Part shown: positions 7,858-18,900 of the stretch, piece by piece
How the letters are laid out: each line of letters starts with the position of its first letter
Numbering within the stretch: position 1 is the stretch's first letter
Assembly (NCBI GenBank): GCA_050258035.1
Contig: JBLMYA010000071.1
Coordinates: 1 to 64,000 of the forward strand
Direction of reading: 5' to 3'
DNA length: 64,000 bases
Origin: DATBLE01 sp050258035
GTDB lineage: Bacteria > Actinomycetota > Thermoleophilia > Gaiellales > Gaiellaceae
Notes under the pieces: generated by a model
Databases searched by the model: none
Told to the model about the DNA's origin: nothing
The model's input: the letters and a program-made list of their open reading frames with translations, nothing else
Translations under genes and position numbers: made by a program

Positions 7858-10469
7858 TGACCCAGCTCACGTTCTTCGGCTGGTGGCAGCCCCCCGGGGC
7901 GGCGGCGGTGACGTCTCCCACCACGACCGCCGGGCGGCTCACCGCCGCGCTCCAACTGACCGCCAGCGACATCGACCATCCGTCCGACAGCGCCACGCGC
8001 ACGCTCGCGTACGACCTGCTCGGACCCGGCGACGTGACCGGGTTGTCACCCGGGGCCGTGGTGCATACGTACCCGTCGCCGGGGGCCCAGAACATCGAGA
8101 TCGACAAGGCCGTCTACGCCGAGCTCGCCGCGCCCGACCTGCCGTGGCGCCATACTCTCGACCTGCCGCAGGGCAAGGCGCTCCGCCCGTGGATCGTCCT
8201 GCTCGTCGGCACGGTCGACGAGATCGAGGTCGCAGGCGGGACCGTCCGCCTTCAGCCGTCGGTGCTCGACGCCCATCCGCCCAGCGACTCGGCCCGCGGA
8301 GCGCACGTCGAGCAGGACCCGACCGGCCGTTCGATCGCCCGGCTGATCTCGAGCCGCGCGCTCGAGCCCGACCGTGACCACGTCGCGGTGATCGTGCCCG
8401 CGTACACCGCCGCCGGGGCGCCCGCCTGGGCGACCCCCGCCGGCGGTGCGGTCGAGCTTGCCGCGTACCACCACTGGATCTTCCACACGCGTGCGGGCGG
8501 GGACTTCGCCGCCCTGGCCCGGCGGCTGAAGCTCCGTGAGGCCGGGCCCGAGATCGGCTCGTCCGAGGTCGACTACGCGCCGTTGCCGACGGCTCCCGCG
8601 CTGCGCGTGCGCGGTGCACTCGTGTCGACCAGGGCTCCGCAGCCCGAGGCCCTGCCGCCGGACGTGGCTGCCGACGTCTCCGCGCTGACCGCCCCGCTCG
8701 GAGACGCTGCACACCCCGTCCTCGGTCTTCCCGACCACGCCGGGCCATGGCCGCCCGCGCCGCCCGCGCCGCCGCCACCCGGGTGGCGCGACGAACTCCA
8801 CGCCGACTACCGCAGCCGCGCGGTCGCGGGAATCGGTACCGAGGCGGCGGTCGTGAATCAGGAGCTCCTCTCCCGCGAAGCGGGCCTGCTCGCAGGCGCC
8901 TACGAGGAGGTCGCCGACCGGCTCCGCCGCCTGAGCCTCGGACTGCTCGCGTCGCGCTCGCTGTGGAGGCGGCGCGTGCCCACCAACTCGGTCCGACGGC
9001 TCGGAATCCTCGGCCCCGCACTGCGCACCGTGCTCACGGCGGACGGTCCCGTCATGCAGAAGATGGAGCACGCAGACCGCGCACTCGAGGGGAGCCTCTT
9101 CTCGTCGGCGGCGCAACGGGCGCTCCGCCGGCGCGGCAGCGAGCCGGCCGCCGCCGCGAGCGCGGGCTTCGCCACCGCCCTCCGGCGGGCCGCCGCCGCC
9201 CCCCCGCGCCCGGTTCGCAGCGCACCCCAGTCGCTCCACACCGACGCATTCGCCCGCCAGTCCGGCCGCGCCGCGCTCGACGAGGCCCTGGCCGAGCCGG
9301 CTCCGAGCACGCGCGCCCTCGCGACCACCGCCAGGCGACTGAGGACCGCGTTCGACCGCACGGGCATCGACCGCGACACGGTCAACTTCCTCGACACCCG
9401 GCTCGGAACCGTCGACGCCCGGCTCGACGCCGCCCGCCCGGTGGCGATTCTCCCACTGCTCGGCCTCCTTGACAGCGGCCGCGCACGTCCGTCGCCGGAA
9501 CGGCTGCGTGCGCTGGGCGACGCGCTGAGCGTAGAGCCCGACTCCGACGACCTGGTCGCACTGGGCGCGCTCGTCTCGAAGGTGCCGCCGCAGCCGGTCG
9601 CGACGGCGTACGACCTCGCCGGCGCCGCCAACCAGATCACGCCCGCGTTCGACCCGACCGTCGCACGCCCGTCGATCGTCGACCGCGTACTCGCCGGCGT
9701 GGAGGACGCCGCCGGGCTCGTCGACGCCGAGCCGACGACGCCCGTCGAGCTCACGCCCGACCTCGACCTGCCCGCGTGGCGCTTCCTGCGCGACAACGCC
9801 CCCGAGTGGCTTCTCCCCGGCGCGGGCACGCTCGAACCCGACAGCGTCGTCGCCCTGACCACCAACCCCGCATTCGTCGACGCGTTCCTCCTCGGCCTCA
9901 ACGCGCAGCTCGTCGCCGAGCTGCGATTCCGCAACTATCCGCTGATCCCGGCGTGGACTCCGGTGCGCACGTTCTGGGACCGCGCCAACGCCGCGACGGG
10001 CAGCGTCGAGGACGACATCGTCGACATCGCCACGTGGCCGCCGGCGTCGGCGTTCGGAGCGGCGACCCACCAGACGCCGTCGGCCTCGAGCGCCGATCTC
10101 GTCGTACTGTTCAACAGCCCGCTGTTCCGCGAGTACCCCGGCACGCTCGTCTACCTCGTCGCCGCCGCGCGCGACGCGACCGGGAAACTCGACTGGGCGA
10201 AGCGGCCGAGCTTCGACTCGCCGCAGTTCCCCGCCTTCCAGGGCCGTATCTCGCCCGACCAGACGTTCTTCGGCTTCGATCTCGACCCGAACCTGGGTGC
10301 CGAGCGCTGGGTCGTGCTGGAGGAAACGGTGAACGGGCGGCGGTTCTTCAACGCTGCGGCCAGGCCGAGCTCCGCGCACAACGGTGCCGACCTCGCGGTG
10401 CAGACGGTCAGCGCGCCCAGGCGTGTCCTCATCCGCGGCGACGTCCTGCTCGGAGGTGGGCAGACTTGA
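7857..10469 (+). CDS. Large uncharacterised protein, third gene of the cassette
   Basis: An 870-residue protein starting at ATG 7857, which shares one base with the preceding stop. It begins LTFFGWWQPPGAAAV and has an N-terminal half of mixed strands. A Pro-rich linker follows near residue 300 (PAPPAPPPPGW). The next part is a long Ala/Arg-rich helical region (about 330-530), and the protein ends with a mixed C-terminal domain rich in Trp and Phe. No signal peptide, membrane segment or catalytic motif is recognised. It ends in a TTGA overlap with the next gene. An RBS for that next gene (GGAGGTGGG near 10455) lies inside this reading frame. Its position between other unknown large proteins suggests a structural or assembly role, which is inference. 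Confidence 0.75.
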   Translation: MTQLTFFGWWQPPGAAAVTSPTTTAGRLTAALQLTASDIDHPSDSATRTLAYDLLGPGDVTGLSPGAVVHTYPSPGAQNIEIDKAVYAELAAPDLPWRHTLDLPQGKALRPWIVLLVGTVDEIEVAGGTVRLQPSVLDAHPPSDSARGAHVEQDPTGRSIARLISSRALEPDRDHVAVIVPAYTAAGAPAWATPAGGAVELAAYHHWIFHTRAGGDFAALARRLKLREAGPEIGSSEVDYAPLPTAPALRVRGALVSTRAPQPEALPPDVAADVSALTAPLGDAAHPVLGLPDHAGPWPPAPPAPPPPGWRDELHADYRSRAVAGIGTEAAVVNQELLSREAGLLAGAYEEVADRLRRLSLGLLASRSLWRRRVPTNSVRRLGILGPALRTVLTADGPVMQKMEHADRALEGSLFSSAAQRALRRRGSEPAAAASAGFATALRRAAAAPPRPVRSAPQSLHTDAFARQSGRAALDEALAEPAPSTRALATTARRLRTAFDRTGIDRDTVNFLDTRLGTVDARLDAARPVAILPLLGLLDSGRARPSPERLRALGDALSVEPDSDDLVALGALVSKVPPQPVATAYDLAGAANQITPAFDPTVARPSIVDRVLAGVEDAAGLVDAEPTTPVELTPDLDLPAWRFLRDNAPEWLLPGAGTLEPDSVVALTTNPAFVDAFLLGLNAQLVAELRFRNYPLIPAWTPVRTFWDRANAATGSVEDDIVDIATWPPASAFGAATHQTPSASSADLVVLFNSPLFREYPGTLVYLVAAARDATGKLDWAKRPSFDSPQFPAFQGRISPDQTFFGFDLDPNLGAERWVVLEETVNGRRFFNAAARPSSAHNGADLAVQTVSAPRRVLIRGDVLLGGGQT

Positions 10470-13400
10470 GTGCGCCCCAGATCGGCGTGCTCGTGCCAGT
10501 CCGTCTCGAGACACGGTTCGTCGCGCCGGCGGGCAGAGTACAGAGCTGGCGGCTGCGCGTACGCGTCGTGCCGGACGCGGTCTCGATCAGCAACCACGAC
10601 GACCGGCCCTCGACGGACGAGCTCGACGCGGTCGAGGCGATGTGGCGTGCTGCCGGCGGGCACGGGCTCGAGTCGCCCGAGGGGCGCCGCGCCTGGCGTG
10701 ACCTGGCTCTCGCGGTCGGTCCCGAACGCGCCGCATGGCTTGCGCGCACGTTCCCGCCGACGACGGGGCCGGACGGGGAGATCACGATCACACGGCCGGG
10801 CGACACGCGGACGGAGATGCGCGCCCCGAAGGTGATGGGGCTCCCGCCGGCGATCGAGGTCTGGCTGGCGCGCGGGGGACGGCCGCCGCTGCTCGCGGCG
10901 ACGCTGACAGTGCTCGCGGAGGGTGTCGACCTCGACCTCGACGACCCGAACAGCACGAAACAGCCGTGGTGGGTCTCGTTCCAGGAGGCCGTGCGAGTCG
11001 GGCTCGCCGCCGAGCTCGACCTCGGCACCGCGATCCCCGACGACATCGACGCGCTCTATGTCGTCGGCATCGGCGGCGGCGACCCGGGGCCGCTGCTGAC
11101 CTCGCAGGCGGACGCCGGCCGTCTGGGCGTCCTCCCACCGGGCTCGGCCACCAACACCGTCAACGGTACGGAAGCAGTGTCGCTCGGCGACACCGATGCC
11201 TGGCGCCGCCTCGTCCCGGTCGGCACGACCGATCAGGCGGGCACGGTCGCCGTTTCGAATGCCCTCGCCGGCGCACCGGTCGTGCGCGGCGTCGTCGGTG
11301 GAGAAGGGGATCACCGACCGGTGAACAGTGCGCTCGTCGGTGCGCTGTGGCCGGCGCTCTGGGGTCATTCGCTCGCGAACGTGTGGGGCTACGAGAGCCT
11401 GGCCGACGAGCTCGGGCTGTGGGCCGCTGCGAACCTCGTTCCCGAGGGGCCGCTGCCCGCGCTCCGGATCGAGAACCAGCCGTACGGGCTGCTGCCGGCG
11501 ACGTCCCTCCACCGGTGGCAGGCGGCGAACGGAGATCCGGCAATCGAGAGGCGGCTGGTTCCGCTGCTGCGCAGCCTCGTCGACACGTGGGCCGCTGGGG
11601 CCGAACGCCAGGTCGGGCAACAGCAGGCGGACGTGCTTGGCGGCCTCGTCCGCAACCCCACGGCGGCGCGCTACGCGTGGCGCTGGACGATGCCGACGAC
11701 GCTGGCGCACGCACTCTCGTTCCGCTTCGGCCAGGCGGTGCCGGCGGCCGACCTGAACAGCTGGTGGACGAAACAAGCGGCGAGGACGCCGAGGCTCGAC
11801 CCCGCGGCGAAGCCGGCACGGCAGCTCGTCTCGGTCGGGTGGGCCCAGAACGTCGCGCTCCCGATGGTCGAGCCGGACGACCTTCCGGCCGGGACCACGA
11901 CCGGCAAGGGGCTCTCGAGACTCGCTGCGGCGTCGGTGGCGGAGTTGCTCGCCAACGGGCCCGCCGAGGGACGTGCGCCCACGACGCCGCCGTGGGGAAC
12001 GAGCGTGCTCTCCGAGCTCGCCCGGCACTCGCTGATCGCCAGCGCGGCGGCGGTGGCGCGAGGAACGGCCGGCCAGTCGCGCGCGATCGTGGAGCCCGTC
12101 GGCGTCGACCGGCGGACGGCGACGGAGACCGAGACGTGGGCGCTCCGCCTGCAGCAGGTCGACCTCTCACGGCGCGGCGACCCGGCGGTCGGCGTGCGGC
12201 GCAACGCGGTCAACGGCCTGAAGAAGCTCGCCGCGGCCGACGTCGAGGACATCGAGCGCGGTCTGCGCGCTGCGCTCGAGACCGCGACGAACCGGCTCGA
12301 CCCCTGGGCGACCGCGATCGCCTGGCGACGGCTTCAGGACCTCGCCGCAGCCCCTCGCTCGCTCGGAGTGTACGGCTGGGTCGATGCGCCCAGGCCGCGC
12401 CAGACCGTGAGCGACAACCGCTTCGTGCTGGCCCCGTCGCCCGACCAGGCAGCCGTCACGGCGGTGCTCCGCGACCGCGCGCTACACGATCCCGACGCCG
12501 ACCGGTGGCAGATGACGCTGACCTCGGATCCCATCCGCAGTGCGCTCCGCCTCGCCGATCTGACCCGGGAGGGGGCGCATCCAACCGAGTCGCTCGGGCA
12601 AATGGTCGAGGCGATCGTGCAGCGCCCGGCCGTGATCGACCGCCTGCGGACGGCTTTCCCGACCGTACACGTGTTTGTCCGCGGCGACCTGAAGATCCGC
12701 CGCGTGTGCAACGGCGCGGCTGTGCTCGAGGCGGTCGTGAGCCGTCCCGACGACCTGCGTGCGCTCGGCGTGCTCGTCGGCCAGATCACCGCGCTCCAGG
12801 AGCTCTCGGCGGCGGTCGACGCCCTCGCCGACCTGCACGTCGCGGAGGCGGTCTTCGGCGTGGTCAAGGGTCGCACCGCGAACGCCGCGGCGGCGACGAC
12901 CGCTGCCGCGGGACAGGCGCCGCCGCCGGGGTTCGACGTCGTGCGGACGCCGAGGTCGGGCCGCGTCGTCAACACGGTCGCGGTGGTTGTCCTGCCGGAC
13001 GCGGCGGCTCCCACCGGCCAGCGTCCCAGCCCGGCTGCCGTCGCCGATCCGGCCGTGGCCGCGTACCTCGACGCCCGCTCGGGCGCCGCCGGGAGCCCCG
13101 CGTGGCGGTGGACGAAGCTGGACGCGACCGGCGCCCCGGCCGGGACGGTCACGCTCGCCGACGTCGGCCTGCGCCCGTGCGACACGGTCGGACTCGGCGC
13201 CGCCAACCTTCGCGACGTCGTGCGCGTCGCGAGCGGCGCAGCCGGGCTGAGCCCGGACGACCCTCCGGGGCACGCGACGGTGCGCGCGCTCGCGGCGGCA
13301 CTGGCGGGTGAGCCCGCGCTCTCGGACGACGTCGGCAAGCGGCGCGAAGAGGGCTCGGTCGCCGCCGAGCTCGCTCAGCGGTACAGGGACGTTCGGGCCG

Positions 13401-14314
13401 CGGCTGTGGCCGCCGCCGCCGCCGCGCGCGACGCGACCGCCTCCACCGCCACGCCGGCGGGGCAGCGGGCTGCGCTCGGGCGCCTCGCGCGCTGGGGCAT
13501 CACGCCGCTCGCTGCCGAGACCGAGGATCCCACGATCGGAGGGCTGGCGGAACGCGTACTCCGGGCCGTCGAGGTCCTCGAGCGCCGGATCGACGAGTCC
13601 GCCCCTGATCTCGACGACGCGGCCGTCTCGGTGCTGGCCACCTCGATCAGCTCCCTCGTCGCGCCCGAGGGCCCCTACCCGGTGTTCGCACGGCTGCCGG
13701 CGGCGGCCTTCGAGGGCGTACGCGCCGAGTCGACCGGCGCGGGCACCGCTCCTCGGCTCGACCCCGACTGGTTGGAGACGGTCGCTCCGGTTCGCCCGGC
13801 TCTCGCCCGACTGGAGGCCGTGCAGTTCGGCCAGCGCCTCGCGGCGGGCGGTCAGCCGCTGCGGGCTTGGTCGAACCGTCCCGGCGATCCCTGGCAGACC
13901 GTCGCCCCGCCGCCGTCGGACACCGAGGTCGTGCGGCCGACGCGGCTCGTTGCGGCGTTCGGCCCGCCGGGAGTGCTGCCGTCGAAGCCCGTCGCGGCGA
14001 CCGCGGGGAGGGTGGCGGTCGTCGTCGCCGACCGCTTCGCAGAGACCGTTCCCGACTCGGAGCAGGCCAGCTCCGTGGCGTTCTCCCATGATCTGCCGCC
14101 GGCCCGGGCGCCGCAGGCGGTCGTGCTCGCGGTGCCGCCGGTGGTCGACGAGGAACTGACGGGCGCGGTGCTCGTGGACATCGTCGCCGAGGTGAGACAG
14201 CTCGCCCGGACGCGAATGGCGGACGCTTCGCAGCTGGGCGCGGCCGCGGCCGCGCTGCATCTCGCCGCGCTGCCGGCGAGCGGTCGAGTCGGTGTGGAGT
14301 TGGGGGCGCGCTGA
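10466..14314 (+). CDS. Giant uncharacterised protein, fourth gene of the cassette
   Basis: A 1282-residue protein. The start is taken as TTG 10466 (MSAPQIGVLVPVRLETRF), inside the TTGA overlap and about 10 bases after a strong GGAGGTGGG site. Upstream extension of this frame runs antiparallel in character to the preceding gene and is rejected. Recognisable landmarks are the N-terminal IGVLVPVRLETRF and the segment LRIENQPYGLLPATSLHRW at about residues 333-351. Both recall a family of very large hypothetical proteins seen in many bacteria, with no function known to me. The C-terminal third is Ala-rich and helical, with possible coiled coil near 970-1010. No export signal or enzyme motif is visible. 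Confidence 0.75.
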   Translation: MSAPQIGVLVPVRLETRFVAPAGRVQSWRLRVRVVPDAVSISNHDDRPSTDELDAVEAMWRAAGGHGLESPEGRRAWRDLALAVGPERAAWLARTFPPTTGPDGEITITRPGDTRTEMRAPKVMGLPPAIEVWLARGGRPPLLAATLTVLAEGVDLDLDDPNSTKQPWWVSFQEAVRVGLAAELDLGTAIPDDIDALYVVGIGGGDPGPLLTSQADAGRLGVLPPGSATNTVNGTEAVSLGDTDAWRRLVPVGTTDQAGTVAVSNALAGAPVVRGVVGGEGDHRPVNSALVGALWPALWGHSLANVWGYESLADELGLWAAANLVPEGPLPALRIENQPYGLLPATSLHRWQAANGDPAIERRLVPLLRSLVDTWAAGAERQVGQQQADVLGGLVRNPTAARYAWRWTMPTTLAHALSFRFGQAVPAADLNSWWTKQAARTPRLDPAAKPARQLVSVGWAQNVALPMVEPDDLPAGTTTGKGLSRLAAASVAELLANGPAEGRAPTTPPWGTSVLSELARHSLIASAAAVARGTAGQSRAIVEPVGVDRRTATETETWALRLQQVDLSRRGDPAVGVRRNAVNGLKKLAAADVEDIERGLRAALETATNRLDPWATAIAWRRLQDLAAAPRSLGVYGWVDAPRPRQTVSDNRFVLAPSPDQAAVTAVLRDRALHDPDADRWQMTLTSDPIRSALRLADLTREGAHPTESLGQMVEAIVQRPAVIDRLRTAFPTVHVFVRGDLKIRRVCNGAAVLEAVVSRPDDLRALGVLVGQITALQELSAAVDALADLHVAEAVFGVVKGRTANAAAATTAAAGQAPPPGFDVVRTPRSGRVVNTVAVVVLPDAAAPTGQRPSPAAVADPAVAAYLDARSGAAGSPAWRWTKLDATGAPAGTVTLADVGLRPCDTVGLGAANLRDVVRVASGAAGLSPDDPPGHATVRALAAALAGEPALSDDVGKRREEGSVAAELAQRYRDVRAAAVAAAAAARDATASTATPAGQRAALGRLARWGITPLAAETEDPTIGGLAERVLRAVEVLERRIDESAPDLDDAAVSVLATSISSLVAPEGPYPVFARLPAAAFEGVRAESTGAGTAPRLDPDWLETVAPVRPALARLEAVQFGQRLAAGGQPLRAWSNRPGDPWQTVAPPPSDTEVVRPTRLVAAFGPPGVLPSKPVAATAGRVAVVVADRFAETVPDSEQASSVAFSHDLPPARAPQAVVLAVPPVVDEELTGAVLVDIVAEVRQLARTRMADASQLGAAAAALHLAALPASGRVGVELGAR

Positions 14315-15855
14315 TGCCGTACCGCTTCGACCTCCACGTTCGGCTCGAGGCGGTACACACGGTGAACGACCCCGGCGCCTTGCGCGAGGCGCTGCGCGCG
14401 GCGGTGCACGACCCGATGTGGTTTCTCGGCCGTCAGTGGCAGCTCGGCGAGCATCGCGGAACCGACGCCGCCTCGCCCGCGCTCGTCCGTCTCACGGTCA
14501 CCGAGACACCGATCGCCGGCCGCTCGGGAGCGCCCGAGGACGATCCGCGGATCACTCCGCCGGAGGCGATCGTCGAGTCCGAGCCGGAGCAGTGGTGGAC
14601 GATCGGCCGGCGAGTCCGCGTCGGTCGCGCGCTGCGGACGGCGGTCGTCGCGGCACGGCGGAACGATCCGGCGCTGCTGCTCGCCGGCGTCCCGGCACCA
14701 TACGACGCGCTCAACGGCCGGGTGCTCGACGGCCTCGCGCTGTACCGCGCACGCACCTCGCTCGGGCTGACCGACGCACTGTTCGCGGCCCAGGGCGTCC
14801 CTGCCGTCGAGCCCGCCGACGACTGGGACCCCGCGGAGCTCGCCTACTCGGCGACGTTCTCCGCCGGGCCGACCACGCTCACGATCCCGCGGCACGACGG
14901 CGGCGACGTGGACTGGTACTCGGCCACGGCCGACAACGCGGCCTCCCCGGCCTCGTTGTCCAAGGTAGTGCGGACGAGCTACCCGACCCGCGTCTCCTAC
15001 GACGGCGCTCCGCATCCGCGCTGGTGGCAGATCGAGGAGTTGCGCTACGACCCTGGTGCGGTCGCTCCCCATCGCACCCGGCTCGCGTCGCTCATGCTGA
15101 TCCAGGCCACCGCGTCGCACGGCGACGACTGGTTCACCGCACCGCTGATCGGCCCGACCGGAACCCTCGTGGCGGTCACGGAACTCGAGGTCGAGGACGT
15201 GATGGGGCTCACCGCGAAGGAGCCCGCCGCCGACGACTGGACGTTCTACCGGGTCAGCGGACGGCGGCCGAACGAGCTGCTCGTGTGGCCGGCCGTCGCC
15301 AACCCGCTCACCGGGACGACTGCGCTCGACGACGTGCAGCTCGGCGTCGACGAGGACGCCAACGTGCTCTGGGCGATCGAGCGCCGAGTCGACGGCATCG
15401 AGCTGGTGGAGCCGGACGATCCTACCGAGGAGCCGCCCGCCGCACCCCCCTCCGGTGACGTGGTCGTCACCGGCACTCGGCGCTACCGCTACGTGCCGGC
15501 CACCACCGTCCCGCACCGCTGGCACCCGTACCTCTCGTCCGACGCCGGGAACGTGCGCCGCTTCGTGCAGGGTCGTCTGGCCGACCTCAACGTCCGCCCG
15601 ATCGCGCCGCGCCCGGGGCCGACCAGCCGCATGCTGCGCGACCCCGCTGCCGGGCCAGCCGACCCCGTGCACCAGATCGTGCCGGGTGCCGTGCCCCGCA
15701 ACGGCATCCGCATCGAGCGGCGCCACGTGCTCGGCCGCCGCGTCGACGGCCAGCCGGTGCTGTGGGTGCAACGCCGCCGCACCCCGCTCTTCGCGCCGCC
15801 GGCGTCGCAGCTTCGCTTCGACGTGCTCGAGGAGATCCTCGAAATCCGGCCGTAG
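14314..15855 (+). CDS. Uncharacterised protein, last gene of the cassette
   Basis: A 513-residue protein starting at ATG 14314, one base overlapping the preceding stop. The N-terminal motif MWFLGRQWQLGEHRGTDAAS (about residues 34-53) is the strongest signature and suggests a defined family that I cannot name. The middle is strand-rich and contains a WWQIEELRYDPG segment. A low-complexity Glu/Pro linker lies near 370. The C-terminal 90 residues are basic and include repeated RRH and RRR clusters. No membrane or signal segments are seen. The next gene is on the opposite strand, so this closes the operon. Confidence 0.75.
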   Translation: MPYRFDLHVRLEAVHTVNDPGALREALRAAVHDPMWFLGRQWQLGEHRGTDAASPALVRLTVTETPIAGRSGAPEDDPRITPPEAIVESEPEQWWTIGRRVRVGRALRTAVVAARRNDPALLLAGVPAPYDALNGRVLDGLALYRARTSLGLTDALFAAQGVPAVEPADDWDPAELAYSATFSAGPTTLTIPRHDGGDVDWYSATADNAASPASLSKVVRTSYPTRVSYDGAPHPRWWQIEELRYDPGAVAPHRTRLASLMLIQATASHGDDWFTAPLIGPTGTLVAVTELEVEDVMGLTAKEPAADDWTFYRVSGRRPNELLVWPAVANPLTGTTALDDVQLGVDEDANVLWAIERRVDGIELVEPDDPTEEPPAAPPSGDVVVTGTRRYRYVPATTVPHRWHPYLSSDAGNVRRFVQGRLADLNVRPIAPRPGPTSRMLRDPAAGPADPVHQIVPGAVPRNGIRIERRHVLGRRVDGQPVLWVQRRRTPLFAPPASQLRFDVLEEILEIRP

Positions 15856-15958
15856 CCGGTGCTCTTCGCCGTGGTTCGGGTTGCGAGGCCGTATTCGTCG
15901 AGGTCGGTCTCCAGTCGGGATTCGCCCGGCCCGACTTCAGGATGACCGTACACGCGCG

Positions 15959-18900
15959 TCAGGCGGGAACCTGCGTCTGCCCGTGGGCGCTCGCCGTGAC
16001 CCGCTCGAGCCACGGTCTGGCCTTGAGCCGGTCGAAGATCTCGCGGGCTTCCTCGAGCAGCGGAACGGCCTCCGCCGCCCGGCCCTGCGCGACCAGCCAT
16101 TCGCCGTGCTCGAGGAGCGCGACCGCGAGATGGAAAGGCATGCTGAGCTCACGAAACAGGCCGTGGGCGCGGAGCATCCCAGGCTCGACGCCGTCGTCCT
16201 CGCCGTGGCGTTCGGCGAGTCGTGCCCGGAACCGGGCGTAGTGGCCCTCCAGGAAGAGTGTCCGGTCGGTCGGGCGCATTCGCTCCCATTCGCCGAGGAG
16301 CTCGGTCACACGGTCGAGATCGTCGAGATCGAACGCGGCTTCGGTTGCCTCGACCAGCGAGTGCTTGAAGAAGGGGTGCCGCACGTTCAGCTTGTCGCGC
16401 TCGACCAGCGCGCGTGATGCTGCCGCCAAGGCTTCCCGCGGGCGGCGCTCGGCTCTGAGAACCACGGCTTCGCAGAGGGAGTACAGAACGCGGGCCTGCA
16501 CCTCCTCCGAGGCTGCAGCAACGCTGCCCGCCTCGAGCTCGCGCCGCGCGTCCTCGATCTCGCCGCGGTGCACGTGCGCGGTCGGCACCGCCATCAACTT
16601 CGCCTCCGGGTGCGAATCCGACGACTCAGCGATGTCGTCGAGTTCTGCGGTGACGCGAAAGACGTCGTCCCAATGGCCGAGCAGCATGTAGTCGGCGAGG
16701 AGATGAATGAGGAACATCTGCTCCTCGTCGCGGTCTCCACGCTTGCGGGACAGCTCGAGCCCTTCCATGTCGATGCGCTTCGCCTCGGAGAAGTTGTCAC
16801 GCGCGCTGAACTGATAGGACAGATTGATCAGTGCCCGCAGGAGCGCCGGGCCAAGCTCGTGCTCGGAGGCAATGGCGTGGGCCCGCTCGAGCAAAGCCAG
16901 CGCCTCCTCGTACCGGCCGGCAGCGTCCAGAAGCAGGTGTTTCGTGTTGAGCGCCTGCGAAAGCACCTCCGGCAGACCGATGGACTCGGCGATCTCCAGT
17001 GCGCGGTCGACCCGGTCGGCGGCCGAGTCGAAGTCGCCGAGGAAGAAGCGCAATCGCCCGAGTTCCGCTGCGACCGCCGCCAGGTCGGCGTCCGGTTCGT
17101 CGTCCGCCATCACCCGGAAGGAGCTCTCGATCCGGTCTGCTCCCTCGGCAAGATCGCCCCGCAGCCAATATGCGCGCCCGAGTCTTGCTGCGACACGCGC
17201 GCTCCCGTGCGTATCGCCGACGTCTTCGAAGAGCTCGATCGAGCGCTCCAGGCATCTGAACGCGTCCTCGACTCGGTCGCCCTGGAGGGCCATCGCACCG
17301 GCCAGCTCGAGGAGTCTCGCCTCTGCTGTCGGATCGCTTGCGAGCCCCGCGGCCTGCTCGTAGTAGTGCTGCGCCTCTTCGGTCGCTGCCAAAGAGCCGG
17401 CACGCTCTGCTGCCCGGGAGAGGTTCTCGAACGCCTTCGACCTGATCTGGCCGGCGTCCTCGGCTTCGGGAGCCGCGTTGTACGCGTCGAGGTAGTGCGC
17501 GGCGATGACCTCGACCACTTCCTGCTCTGCGGAGCCCCACGCCTGCTCCAGGTGGGCGGCCGCGGCGAGGTGGCGCGCCTTTCTGTCCTTCTTGGCCAGG
17601 GTCTCGTACGCGACATGCTTGAGCAGGTCCTGCAGGAAGCTGTACTGACCGCGGTCCGGTGACCTTGGATCTGCCTGGACGGAAAAGACCTCCTTCCTGA
17701 CCAGCGACGTCAGGACCGGCTCGAGCGCATCCTCGTCGGAGCTGGAGAGCGCCGAGAGCCCGGCCCTGGTGAAGCTCTTGCCGAGCACCGCGGCGTCCTG
17801 GACGACTCGTCGTTGCTCGGGACTGAGGCCGTCCAGGCGCGCTGCGATCAAGGCGTGCAGTGTCTCCGGCACGTCGAGTGTGTCGATCATCCCGGAGGGC
17901 CGGTAGACCTCGCCCTTGCGTTCGAGCAGGCCGCGGTCGAGCAACATCCGCACGGTCTCAACGGCGTACAGCGGCACGCCCTCGGCCCGATCGAGGATCT
18001 GCGCACGCAGGTCGACCGGGAGGCCGGGAACGAACCCATCGAGCAGTTCCTCCATCGCCTCAGGAGAGAGCGACTCGAGCGAGAGCATCGTCGCGTTGCG
18101 ACCGGCCCCGCCCCAGCTCGGCCGCCGTTCGGCCAACTCGGGCCGAGCGAGGGCGAGCACGAAGAGCGGGTGCCCCCGTGACCAGTCGAGAAGATGCTCG
18201 ACGAAATCGAGGAGGCTCATGTCCGCCCACTGCAAGTCCTCGAAGACGAGCACGGTCGGGCCACTCTCGGCCAGGCGTTCGAAGAAGACACGCCAGGCCG
18301 AGAACAGGTCTTCCCGGTCGACGGCAGTGTGTTCCGCCAGGCCGACCAGGTGAGCAAGACGGGGCTCGAGCCAGGCCCGCTCGTTGCTGTCGGGAATGTG
18401 CTCGTCGAGCATCGTTCGCAGCTTCGGGAGCGCAGTCTCCGGGGCCTCCTCCTCGCTGATCCGCGCTCGCATCCGCACCATCTCGGCTAGCGCCCAGTAG
18501 GCGACGCCGTCCCCGTAGGCGAGGCAGCGCCCCCGGTGCCACCAGACCTGCTCGAGCAGCCCGTCCAGGTACTTCTCGAACTCCCAGGCCAGACGCGACT
18601 TGCCGATGCCGGCGATGCCGACCACGGAGACGAGGTGCGCCTTCCCCTCCTCTGCCGAGCTGTGGAAGAGCTCCTTGACCAGGCGCAGCTCCCGGCCGCG
18701 GCCGACGAACGGCGGCTCCAGCCCCTCCGCCTTGAGCGCGCCGCCACGGCTCGCTGTCACCCGAACCGCCCGCCAGAGCGGCACCGGCTCCGACTTGCCC
18801 TTCAACTCGTGATCACCCGAGTCTTCGTAGGCGATCGCGGCCTCCGACGCCCGCTTGGTCGCCTCGCCGACGAGCACGGTGCCCGGCTCCGCGGCATCCT

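Noticed and set aside
8046..10514. Long minus-strand open frame of about 820 codons opposite the third cassette gene
   Set aside because: Low-complexity Arg/Gly/Glu sequence without domain features; the plus-strand gene has overlapping start/stop links on both sides.
12855..14160. Ala-rich stretches of the fourth cassette gene considered as a separate coiled-coil gene
   Set aside because: The frame is continuous with the rest of the protein and no internal stop or new start signal separates it.
2207..15855. Contractile injection system or phage-tail locus as an explanation of the five-gene cassette
   Set aside because: No sheath, tube, baseplate, spike or AAA+ assembly protein is visible, so the label is not justified by sequence alone.
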